This document shows, one piece after another, positions 54,001 to 64,000 of a DNA stretch of 64,000 nt (position 1 is its first letter; each line of letters starts with the position of its first letter). Both the position numbers and the translations under genes were made by a program. Source of the stretch: Pagrus major (Eukaryota > Chordata > Actinopteri > Spariformes > Sparidae); contig NC_133230.1 of the NCBI RefSeq assembly GCF_040436345.1, positions 7,957,297 to 8,021,296 on the forward strand, given 5' to 3'. A model generated the notes under the pieces. It was not told the DNA's origin, searched no databases, and saw nothing but the letters and a program-made list of their open reading frames with translations.

Positions 54001-57000
54001 GTCATGACAAAAGCATATTGTCAGTTATTTTTGACATTATTTGCCACAATTGAGTGTAAAAACAAGCTTTACTCTGAATTCTGTGGCAGGAATCAACCCC
54101 AAAATGCATCTTTTCGAGTAGAGTTTATTGATCACTATCTACTTGCATCATCATGTGTGACTTTGTGTATATGTCTAGTGAGCAGCCACAGAGAGGACAG
54201 GATCCAGTCGCGAGTGTGTGTTCTACTCTCTCTTCCCTGGGTGTGTGAGAACAAGTCTGTTTCAGCCTATAAGGGTTCAGGATTCCCGCCCTGGCTGCCC
54301 ACCTTTGCTCAGAGACTAAGCTTCTGCTATTGTGAGTATTTGACTTCACTGGTCCACCTATAGCTGCTACATGCATCTTTTTGTGAAGTAAGGACCTAAA
54401 TATATGTAATATTTTTTTCACTAGTCAATTTCCATTGTAAAAACTCCAAATTGACGTCAAACGGTGTGTTTCTTTCTAGCATCTGAGATCCAGGCAGACT
54501 GTGTGTCACTCCTGGCCCTCCTGCGTCCTGGTGTGTGTGACACGTGGCGCGTGTGTGTATTTTCCAAGACGTTGCAGAGTGCAGATGAGGTGGTGAGAGC
54601 GGCAGCAGTCAGGGCCTTTCCTCTTCTTCTTCACCACCTGGGAAAGAAACACCACAACCTCATCGGGACTACTCTGCTGTACGCACATTTAAAGTTATAA
54701 CATCACAAGCACAATCGCAGACTTTTGTCATCATGTTAATGGTGTGTGTTTGCAGTTCCAGGCTGGAGGACAGTTCAGAGAAGGTGAAGACGGAGCTCGC
54801 CAGGATCATTGGTCAGCTGAGTTGTATCCAGTCAGGGCTCTCCCAGCTCAGTGACACCCGCACAGAGTTCAGTCGTCCTCCTGAGATCCTCTGCCACCAA
54901 ATCAGCCTAGCAGCAGAGCATGCTGGGAACACCTCTCCATCCCTCAGGGCGAATGTTGTCAAACCCTTCCTGCCACTGCTCAGAGGGCAAGCTCCAAGTA
55001 GTGTTAAACAAGGTACTTTTTTTGTTTGTTTGTTTATTTGCTGTTTTCTTCCATTACAATCTTGCAGAAAGCATAAAAAAAACGTATACTTACTTTTTAA
55101 TTTTGCTTTCTTAGCTTTCCTAGAAGCTCTGCCTCACCTCTGCCGGCACGTGAACTTGGTTGGTGGAGACAGCGACTCCCGGGCAGTTCTTAATGCTCTG
55201 ATTGGTCTAATGGAGGACTCAGATCCAGTAGTCAGGACACGCTTCAGCCAATCAGTGCGTTTCTTGCTAACAGAGACCACCAGGAACTCGGAGCAGGACT
55301 CTCTGAGCGAGGTGAGAATTACCAGTGAAATGACTCAAAATGTCTGTACTTTACACATCTAAAAGACCTCACGATATTGGGATTATTTCTTATAAAAATA
55401 CTTGTTTGATGGTATGTGTTTGTGTGTCTTCTCGTTATTCAAGCTCCTGGTTGCCCGTCTGAAAGAGGCATTCAACAACGCTAAACTCAACAGAGACGAC
55501 GAGCTGCGTAACACTCTCATCCTCACTACTGGAGAGATTGGGAGGTACGGGTCACCTTTTGTCTGTATGAAGAGCAAAAAGTAGCATCACTAGCTGTGTT
55601 GTCATCACTCAGATATACCTTAATTTGCTCAGCATAAAAAGTATGTTTATTTGTGACCAAAACAAGAAAGCAGGGACAAGAAACAAGAAATTTTAGACTA
55701 TGCGGAAATCTAAAAGATATCGTTTTGGTTGAATTCATCTCTCCCCTCTTTTGTTAGAGCGTCTCAGGGCAGCTTGGTGTCGTTCTCTCTGCTGCGGCTG
55801 CTCCACTGTCTGCTGTCCAAGTCGTCCCCGGTGTCTGTGGCTGCGTACGCTCAGATCAGAGCCCTCGCCACCGCCAAGGGTCTCAAGCTTCAGACCCTCT
55901 TCAGCCAGTACAAGAACCCAATTTGCCAGGTATAATATCTTTAATACTGCTGCAATAAACGTGGGCTATAAACATACTGGTTTTAATTTGTTCTTTCTTC
56001 GATGTGTTTAGTTCCTGGTGGAGTCACTACATTCACGTCATGCGTCAGCCTTGCGGAGCACTCCCGATCAGGGCAGTGAATCAGCCAATCAGAGAGAGCT
56101 GGCCCTGGACATCCTGGCTCAGATCGCACATGCTTTTGATTTCCCGGACCTCCACCGCTTCCTCACTGTATGTCAAACACTGAACTATACAAAATCTAAT
56201 TGAGTGATAGTACATTAATACTGTATTATGTATATGTGCATGTGTGTACGTGAGTTAATAGGTTTCTGTGTCTACTTGTGCATGTAGAGGACCCTGCAGG
56301 TGCTCCTGCCCTACCTGGCAGCCAAGGCGAGCTCCACTGGCTCCGCCCTCATCCGTACCCTGGCCAATGAGCTGAAGGCAAACAGGAGAGAGATCCTGAT
56401 CAACAACTTCAAGTACATCTTCAGCCATCTGGTCTGTTCCTGCACCAAGGAGGAGCTGGAGAGGGCTTTCCACTACCTACAGGTATTAATCTGTCATTGT
56501 CTGAACATTGATGCTACAGCAAAGACACTGTCAACAGAATCTACATTTCTCAGCTCTCATCCCCATCGAAAATAACCTACATATGAATAGAAGAAAGAAA
56601 TCATATAAACGAAAGACAGATTTCATTATTAAGTGTCACTGTCACCAAAATTAATGAAACAGCTTGTATGATTTAAAGCACAGGGCAAAGCAACCTTTGG
56701 AATAAATTAATATTAAGGTCGGCCAAAACTCTCAAGAGCATTAATCAGATAATGACACTTTGGCAGTGGAGTGAGTCCCAGCTGTGTGACAAGGCTGATA
56801 AATAAATCAGTGGTGCTGAAATGGCTTTGCTCCATAGTAATGAATAAGTTTAGCAGACTGATTTATGTTTGTTTTCCTAATGATATGCCAGAGTGAGACA
56901 GAGATTGAACTGGGCTCTCTGCTGAGGCAAGACTTCCAGGGTCTTCACAATGAGCTGCTGCTGCGCCTGGGAGAACACTATCAACAGGTCAGAAAGTTCA

Positions 57001-60000
57001 ACTACAAATCCAGCCCTTCTCAGCATATATTCCTGCTACACTTGAGTGAATTCTTCTCAGTAATTAATTATCTTAATGTGGTTTACCATTGCAGGTGTTC
57101 AACGGACTGGCGATTCTGGCTTCCTTCGCGTCCAATGACGACCCGTATCAGGGTCCCAGAGACATCACTAAACCAGAACGCATGGTATGTGTGAGTTAGA
57201 TATGGTGCAGCTTCATCTTGTGCTTTGACTAAGGCCTTGTCCACACGTACTGGGGTATTTAGGGAAACAGAGTTTTAAAACAAAAATGATCTCTTTTTTT
57301 ACATAACATTCAAAGTGCACAAATGCAGATACAACACAATAAAATAAATGAAAGACAAAAACAATTTCACAGGAAAAAAGCTATAAATAGCTGAAGTGTC
57401 CATCTTTTCTACATAAACTAAGACAGGCTGACATTTTATCGGGAATCTGTATTTTTCCTTGTATGACAGGCGGACTACCTTCAGCCGAAGCTGCTGGGAA
57501 TTCTCGCCTTCTTCAACATGCAGCTGCTCAGCTCCAGCGCAGGAGAGAAGGATCGCAAGAAGCTGGTGTGTGATCCACAGCTGACAACTAATTTAATACC
57601 TTGTATTTTAAAATGTATTCTGTCAGTGAGAGAATTCACGGAGGTCCTGTTTGAAGTCAGTACTAGTACAGTCTGCTTAGCTTGTGTAGTATAAAAGTGT
57701 CCACCTATTTTGTGTGCAGGCGTTGACAAGTGTGATGGCTCTAATGCGACTGATGGGCTCCAAACACATCAGCTCTGTCAGAGTAAAGATGATGACGACG
57801 CTCCGCACGGGCCTTCGATACAGAGAGGACTTCCCTCTGCTCTGCTGCCAGTTAGTAAACACACTCACACACACTCAACCTGACATGTTACAGACTGACA
57901 AGACAGACAATTCCTAACTTTTAACTGTTAAATACTTGATTAACTAACTGATACTGTGATTAACTCAAACACCTGTGTCTGATTCTGTGTATTAAATCCG
58001 TCTTCCTGTTTGAACAGGACGTGGGAGTGTTTTGTGAGGAGCGTGGAGCCGACACACTTGGGCCCTCTCCTGAGTCATGTTATTGTTGCACTCCTGCCCC
58101 TGATCCCACTGCAGCCCAAAGAAACAGCCGCTATTATCCGCTTCCTGATACTGGACAACAGGTAACACACACAAAAAATAAAATATAGGGATTTTGTCAT
58201 TTTGGCTCATCAGTTTCTAAATGTACACATTCACTGGGCAAAATAATAACTATTAAGTAGATAGTTCCCATCACATGCGCATAATTAAAGCATCGTCATG
58301 TATCGGCTGTCATATCGGCAGAAATTATCATTTCAGGCCGATGCTGATATTTCATTTTAAAGCCTTTGTTCACTGATACGACGAATTGCCGATATTATCA
58401 TGCATCCCAAATAAAATTAAGATAAATGTGGAAAAATGACCAAACAAAGCCTGTTAAGAATGTTACACATCCAAACTTGTAAAGTTCATAACCAAAATAA
58501 TTTTTAATAATTTTGTTTTCATGCTTTAGTTTAAATGTTACTTTTTACGTCAAAGCAACATTTTATAACCTCAAAAAATAGTACCTGAGTTTTTCTACAC
58601 TGAAAAATAAAATGAATCAAATAAATACAAAACTACGGAAGCCCAAAGGGCCATGCATTCATACATTTTATTTCCTCCGTTTTCCCGTGATAACGAGTTA
58701 ATTTCATTTGTTTTCTCGAGATCTCGAGTTATTATCTCGAAATAACAACTGCCATTTTCCCAAGATAACGATATAATTAATTCGAGATCTCGAGATAACG
58801 AAACTTTGTTTTCCCGAGATAACAATATAATTAATTTGAGATCTCGAGATAACGAGACTTTGTTTTCCCGAGATAACGATATAATTAATTTGAGATAGAC
58901 CTGAGATTTCCATCACACACAAGCGGCATGGCATGTCAGTTAGTCTCTCAGTCATCATCCGGTATCCATGGAGACGCCCAGGACCTCGTAGCTGGTCAGC
59001 TATGTAATTAACAACAACATCAGGCTCACTTAGATTGCGCCGCTGATATAGCTGAAGCCTTGCTAACAGTCTTTTTAGATTACGCACACTAATGTGTATA
59101 TTATCTGTGGCGTAATGCTATTTCAGCCTGTGTCAGGCCTTGATTGAAAAGATATGTGACGTGGTGATCGATATGCTCCTGCTCCTCTGACATTGCTACA
59201 CTGAATCGTGTTTCCTGCAATGATTTAATATACTACACTATCGTTTTGTTTTCTCAAGATCTCAAATTGATAATATCGTTATCTCGGGAAAACAAAGTTT
59301 CGTTATCTCGAGAAAATTATCTCGGGAAAACAAAGTTTCGTTATCTCGAGATCTCAAGAAAGTTATCTCGTTATCTCGGGAAAACAAAGTTTCGTTATCT
59401 CGAGATCTCAAGAAAGTTATCTCGTTATCTCGGGAAAACAAAGTTTCGTTATCTCGAGATCTCAAGAAAGTTATCTCGGGAAAACAAAGTTTCGTTATCT
59501 CGGGAAAACAAAGTTTCGTTATCTCGAGAAAATTATCTTGTTATCTCGGGAAAACAAAGTCTCGAGATCTCGAGAAAATTATCTCGTTATCTCGGGAAAA
59601 CAAAGTTTCGTTATCTCGAGATCTCGAGAAAATTATCTCGTTATCTCGGGAAAACAAAGTCTCGAGATCTCGAGAAAATTATCTCGTTATCTCGGGAAAA
59701 CAAAGTTTCGTTATCTCGAGAAAATTATCTCGTTATCTCGGGAAAACGGCAGTTTTTATTTCGAGATAATAACTCGAGATCTCGAGAACAAATTTAATTA
59801 ACTCATTATCACGGGAAAATGGAGGAAATAAAATGTATGAATGCATGGCCCTTTAGGGCTTCCGTACAAAACAAAGCCCATGTTTTGATTTAGAAATGAG
59901 CAGACAATTAAAGACTTCCGACATCAGAGATCTAATTCAGTCATTTTCCCACAGGGAAGAAGTGAACGACTACCTCCATGAGATTTACTTCCTGCCAGAC

Positions 60001-62920
60001 CACCCTGAGCTGAAAGACATCCACACTGTTCTGCAGAACTACAAGAAGGTTAGTATGGACAAGAAGGCGATCGCGATGAAGTAAATGAAGGTTGCTGATG
60101 GTGATGAGGGTTATTTGTCGTCATCAGTGATGTTAAAGATATAATATCCGATTCCCTGCAGCTGACAGCCAGCAGCAGTGACCTGGCCGAAGCGCTGCAG
60201 CTCTCCATGAGAGCCGTACAGCATGAAAACGTTGACGTCAGGATTCATGCACTGACCAGCCTCAGAGACATGATGCACAGCCAGCAGGTACACGAACATA
60301 CACACACATTTTAAGACAGCCACCTCAGAAAGGACCAGAGCTCAAGCCTGTTGTTTTTAATCTTTGATCCGCTACCATAAATATTACTTTTTGTGTGTGC
60401 AGGAGTGGCTGCTGCGGCAGGTGTGTGCAAGTGAGGCGGTGGAGCCGGTCATCTCCAACCTGGTGTCAGTGCTGCTGAAGGGCTGCCAGGACTCAGCCCC
60501 AGAGGCCCGGCTCCTCTGTGGGGAGTGTCTGGGGGAGCTGGGGGCCGTGGACCCCGGACGTCTGGACCTGTCACACACACACACCCATGGTGACCGCAAC
60601 ACCTTCGTGGTAAGAGAGACAAGACCAAAGCTGTACATATATACAGGGCACGAAACTTACAAATTCACAGTTTTACGTATTTCTTAACATTTTTATACAG
60701 CTGACTGACATAAATTGAACACAAAAAGCCATAGACAAACATGTATTTGTTTGATTGAGGATAAAAGTCTATTTTTCTTTATACAGAGTGGGGTTGATGA
60801 TCCCAACTTCGCCTACGACCTTCTGACTGAGCTGACCAGAACATTTCTGGCTTACGCTGACGACGTGAGAGCACAGGACTCTGCTGCTTATGCAATACAG
60901 GTACACACACACACACGTGCTACACTCATACTTGACACTGTGTGTGCACTTTGGTACCTTTTCTGTGCTCATCTCATGTGTTGGTGCACCGCAGGAGCTG
61001 CTGTCCATCTTTGAGTGTCGTGAGGGTCGAACCGACTCACCAGGGCGCCGTCTGTGGAGGAGATTCCCAGAGCAGATTCAAGAAATACTGGAACCACACC
61101 TCAACAGCAGGTACTAGAGTTTACATACACACTCTGATCCTGTCACACATAATTCAGCAAATCAAATATGAAGTTTCTTTTCCTCTGTTTTCCCTCTCTG
61201 TCTTTAGGTATAAGAGCAGCCAGAGGGAGGTTAACTGGTCCAAACTGAAGAAGCCAGTGTACTTGAGTAAGGGAGGCAGCAAGTTCTCTGATTGGTCGGC
61301 CACCTGGGCTGGATACCTCATCAGCAAGGTCAGCTGATTTATCCTTCACTTTAGAAAGGCCAAACAGATGCACATCAGTTGGATCATGTATCATCTCTTC
61401 CAAATTGTCGGATATTTAGCAGTTTTATCATATTTTATTATAATTATACTTGCTTTCTGTAGGCCTTTTTTCACAGATTATGAAGATGAAAACCAAAAAC
61501 AAAATAAACACATTTAAGGAAAATAATTTAACCATTTTTATGCATTTGTTGTCAATTTCCCACCTTTTATTAAAAAAGTTTCATTTTGTAGGTGAGACAT
61601 GAGCTGGCCAGCAGAGTCTTCACCTGCTGTAGTTTCATCATCAAACACGACTACAAGGTCACAATCTACCTGCTGCCTCATATTCTGCTCTACATGCTGC
61701 TGGGCTGCACACCTGCAGAGCAACGGGAGGTGAGGAAACATCTGCATCATGTGCACTTGCACAAGAAGTTTGTGCAAATTTGGCTGAGTTTTTTAGTAAT
61801 AATAACACGCCTGCTTCCAGGTAACGGAGGAGATGCTGGCCGTGTTGAAGGACGGGGATGGAAGAGGAGGAGGGCGGTGTCAGGAGACTGCCTCCAGCCT
61901 ATCACAGCTCAGCATTCAGACTGTGTTCAGCATGTTGTCCCACCTGATGCAGTGGAGTCGCCACATCCTGTACTCCAAACCCAAAAACAACGGTTAGAGA
62001 CCAAAACAAAAACATACTCTTTTCTTGCTTGGTTCATATCTTGAGTGTTATTCAAAGAGATCTGAAGACTGTTCTGAAATCACCTGCGTTGCATAAGTCA
62101 GCAACAACAGAACAGACAATTACTAAGATGAAAATATGGGAAATATTCACACATATTCACACGTATCTGCATGATTACATTCATGATTAATTAAGGCTTG
62201 AAGTAACAAACAAAAATGTTTTATTGCAGAGAGTGGGGATTATCAGCGTGTGGTGGCCTTCCTAAAGGGTATCCCACAGGACGTTCTGGCGAAGGCCTCT
62301 CTGCGCTCCAAAGCGTACACTCGTGCCCTCATGCACTTTGAAGCCTACATCTTAGAAAACAAGGAGAACATACAGGACCATCTCACCTTCCTGCAGGTCA
62401 GACAACAAATTAACTGTCATTTAAATCTATTTCTTTGATAACATGTGTGAGCGCATTTCTTTTCCCTCTTGATTAATCCAAAAGTAGTTGCTTGAGAACA
62501 TGTCGACATGGTGCTGGTTTCTTCGAGGCATAATACCAATATATGTTGATGCTTCACAGAACTACAGTTATTAGAGTTTTTGGTGCCATTTGACATCAAA
62601 ATCAGAATATTACAAAGTTATACTTTCTGATTATAATCTACAATATGACAAATAAAAGCAGGATCATATATTAACTAATCAGACAGATGTTCAAAGCGAT
62701 TAAATATGTACTAAACTAAAATGTTATTTATTTATTTATTTATTTAATTTTGCAGACACTGTACGCTGCGATGCATGAGCCCGATGGAGTAAGGGGGGTC
62801 AACGCCCTGAGGAGGGAGGAGCCGTCGTTACGAGAACAGATACTGGAGCACGAGAGCATCGGGCTGCTCCGAGACGCAACTGCCTGCTACGACCGAGCCA
62901 TACAGCTGGAGTCAGACCAG

Positions 62921-62965
<45 letters not shown>

Positions 62966-63867
62966 CACACACATTTTAGTGTTTTTTGACCTGGAGTTGC
63001 TTTTAATGTTTAAAACCACACCTATTCCCGACTTCAGGAATCAGCGCTTTGTGATTAAGAGTCATTATTGCTTTTATTGTTTTTATTGACGCCTATGAGT
63101 TTTATCAAGGCATGCCAGGAAGATAACTGTGTGCTGTTAGCTGTTGAATCTTTCTGTAGTTCTTTCACTGTTGCCATTTTGCCTCTTGTGTATAGATTGG
63201 TCACTATCATGGGGTGATGACCTCTATGCTCGGCCTGGGACAGCTTTCAACAGTCATCACTCAGGTCAATGGAGTACTGGCCAACAAGTGAGACACACAC
63301 AAAAACACAAACACCATCTCATTCTCACTTAAGATGCTTTATAATTCATAGGAGGAATACATTGTTTTTTGTTAATGTTAGTCAGTTATGGTGCACTGAA
63401 TTTGGCTGTGTTGTACACATTTAGGCAGCAGTGGAAGTCGGAGCTGAACACCTACAGAGTGGAGGCAGCTTGGAAGCTCGGGCAGTGGGACCTGCTGGAA
63501 GATTATTTGAGCTCAGGTAATAAAATACACAGATGTCTGTTGGTGGCAGAAATAGATATCTACTGGTTAACAAAAAACAAGTTAATGCTAATTTTTGCAC
63601 TACTGTTGTGTCACTAGACCGGCAGTCCAGTACCTGGGGTGTGCGGCTCGGCCAGTTACTCCTGTCGGCTAAGAAGCAGGATGGAGAGACTTTCTACGAG
63701 AAGCTGAAGCTGGTGAGGAAGGAACAGGTCGTCCCTCTATCAGCTGCCAGTTATGAGTGTGGGACCTACCAGAGAGGATACGAGTACATCGTCAGGTCTG
63801 TCTGTATATTCATGGATTCACTTATATTTCCTATGTTTGTGCGAGGGATTAACTTGTGAATCCAAAA

Positions 63868-63902
<35 letters not shown>

Positions 63903-64000
63903 CTGATAAGGCTCCACATGCTCAGCGAGTTGGAGCACACTTTCACTGAGCTCCAGAAACAGAGGGAACGCTCCGCCCCCAGTCTCAGCCAGCTGCCTCT
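51100..64000 (+). CDS. atr: ATR checkpoint kinase, 5' part (34 exons, about 1,847 codons), runs off window
   Basis: PIKK-family apical kinase of the replication-stress checkpoint (with ATRIP). Exons: 51100-51152, 51303-51394, 51743-51895, 52013-52917, 53014-53153, 53392-53568, 53742-53905, 54179-54331, 54480-54678, 54756-55012, 55115-55311, 55444-55544, 55758-55929, 56012-56167, 56288-56482, 56892-56987, 57095-57184, 57470-57565, 57720-57850, 58018-58161, 59955-60048, 60162-60287, 60403-60609, 60787-60900, 60995-61110, 61208-61328, 61592-61729, 61821-61992, 62230-62396, 62756-62920, 63196-63287, 63425-63516, 63618-63795, 63911-64000+. Start supported by an in-frame TAG upstream and by [11 protein letters not shown], like human. 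HEAT repeats, UME region ([20 protein letters not shown]), then FAT ([16 protein letters not shown]). Exon 10 has a tandem in-frame acceptor (54756 or 54762). The kinase domain is not in the window. Confidence 0.96.
52233..52256 (+). repeat. AC-rich tract inside atr coding exon 4
   Basis: GGACACACTCACACACAGAA encodes GHTHTQ in frame. A second such tract at about 52,579-52,608 encodes [10 protein letters not shown]. Human ATR lacks these His-Thr runs at the aligned sites. Confidence 0.7.
58162..58633. other. atr intron 20, left part
   Basis: AT-rich intron with a diverged repeat around 58,290-58,410 (TATCGGCTGTCATATCGGCA and AATTGCCGATATTATC), probably a short MITE; a similar ATATCGGTACC fragment lies near 53,195. 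Ends with the target-duplication copy CAAAAC next to the large insertion. Confidence 0.5.
58634..59866. mobile_element. 1,233-bp inverted-repeat transposon, IS3EU-like, non-autonomous
   Basis: Left terminus TACGGAAGCCCAAAGGGCC and right terminus GGCCCTTTAGGGCTTCCGTA are inverted copies, and similarity continues for well over 150 bp. Exact 6-bp direct repeats CAAAAC flank it (58,628-58,633 and 59,867-59,872). The about 0.33-kb unique core (about 58,896-59,240) carries on the minus strand an eroded peptide with [15 protein letters not shown] and LHGYRMM, resembling the HTH_21/G-Y-R-R segment of IS3-type transposases and their eukaryotic relatives; the catalytic domain is gone. From 59,250 on, about ten tandem copies of an ATCTCGGGAAAACAAAG unit alternate with CTCGAGATCTCGAG palindromes. 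It sits in atr intron 20 and ends 88 bp before the next exon. The 6-bp duplication fits what I recall of IS3EU; family naming is tentative. Confidence 0.75.
59274..59760. repeat. Tandem array inside the transposon
   Basis: About ten units of CTCGGGAAAACAAAGT separated by GTTATCTCGAGATCTC-type spacers, unit spacing roughly 23-54 bp. The left arm of the element holds only three such units in reverse, so the right arm has expanded. Confidence 0.85.
60571..60590 (+). repeat. AC tract inside atr coding exon 23
   Basis: (CA)n at the exon 23 segment encoding [11 protein letters not shown]; the mammalian counterpart reads FSTTETQGKD. Still in frame. Confidence 0.75.
62923..62962. repeat. (AC)20 microsatellite at an atr donor site
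   Basis: The repeat begins inside the splice donor itself (CAG/GTACACAC). Confidence 0.95.
63871..63898. repeat. (GT)14 microsatellite next to an atr acceptor
   Basis: Ends 12 bp before the acceptor of the last visible atr exon, standing where a pyrimidine tract would normally be (GTGTGT then ATATCTGATAAG). Confidence 0.9.

Noticed and set aside
59274-59760. CRISPR-like array of repeats and spacers
   Set aside because: Vertebrate DNA, variable spacing, spacers are themselves repeats, and the array is part of a transposon with inverted ends.
59246-59797. 183-codon open frame with repeating SLSRENKV peptide
   Set aside because: It is a translation of the tandem array inside the transposon; reverse-strand and shifted frames are equally open, and no start context or domain is present.
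18956-64000. hltf and atr as a DNA-damage gene cluster
   Set aside because: They are separated by gyg1 and pls1, which have unrelated roles; the order follows ancestral 3q-type synteny.

Overview
This is genomic DNA of a bony fish (teleost). Every protein-coding gene is split by GT-AG introns and encodes a vertebrate protein. The non-coding sequence carries the AC/GT microsatellites and short inverted-repeat elements typical of fish genomes. An immunoglobulin light-chain V segment with a kappa-type recombination signal is also present. The species cannot be named from the sequence alone.

Layout. 1-2,200: two immunoglobulin light-chain V segments on the minus strand, one intact and one broken, plus an orphan leader-like exon on the plus strand. 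2,064-5,929: no gene; a minisatellite and two inverted-repeat elements. 5,930-17,7xx, minus: pak2 (p21-activated kinase 2), 14 coding exons, 517 aa, with a likely non-coding first exon near 17,352. 18,956-27,000, plus: hltf (SNF2 translocase and RING E3 ligase), 24 coding exons, 969 aa, starting divergently from pak2. 27,001-30,237: repeat-rich gap. 30,238-37,421, minus: gyg1 (glycogenin-1), 7 coding exons, 337 aa, tail-to-tail with hltf. 37,422-42,559: spacer. 42,560-49,245, plus: pls1 (plastin-1), 15 coding exons, 633 aa. 51,100-64,000, plus: atr (checkpoint kinase), 34 exons seen, about 1,847 codons; the gene runs off the window inside the FAT region, before the kinase domain.

How the genes relate. 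HLTF, GYG1, PLS1 and ATR lie on human 3q23-q24 and PAK2 on 3q29, so this is a compacted block of conserved vertebrate synteny, not an operon-like system. HLTF (fork remodelling) and ATR (replication-stress signalling) belong to related pathways, but they share the window with a cytoskeletal kinase, an actin bundler and a glycogen primer, and I do not read it as a functional cluster. The reading frames were assembled by hand from splice sites. Each join keeps phase from the start codon to the stop codon, or to the window edge for atr.

Most unusual points: a 1,233-bp inverted-repeat transposon in an atr intron with an exact 6-bp target duplication, IS3-transposase-like remnants and an internally amplified repeat; AC-microsatellite-like tracts translated as His-Thr runs inside atr exons; a 17-nt microexon and no visible caspase site in pak2; a doubly disabled V pseudogene; and a strong CTCF-like motif just upstream of atr.
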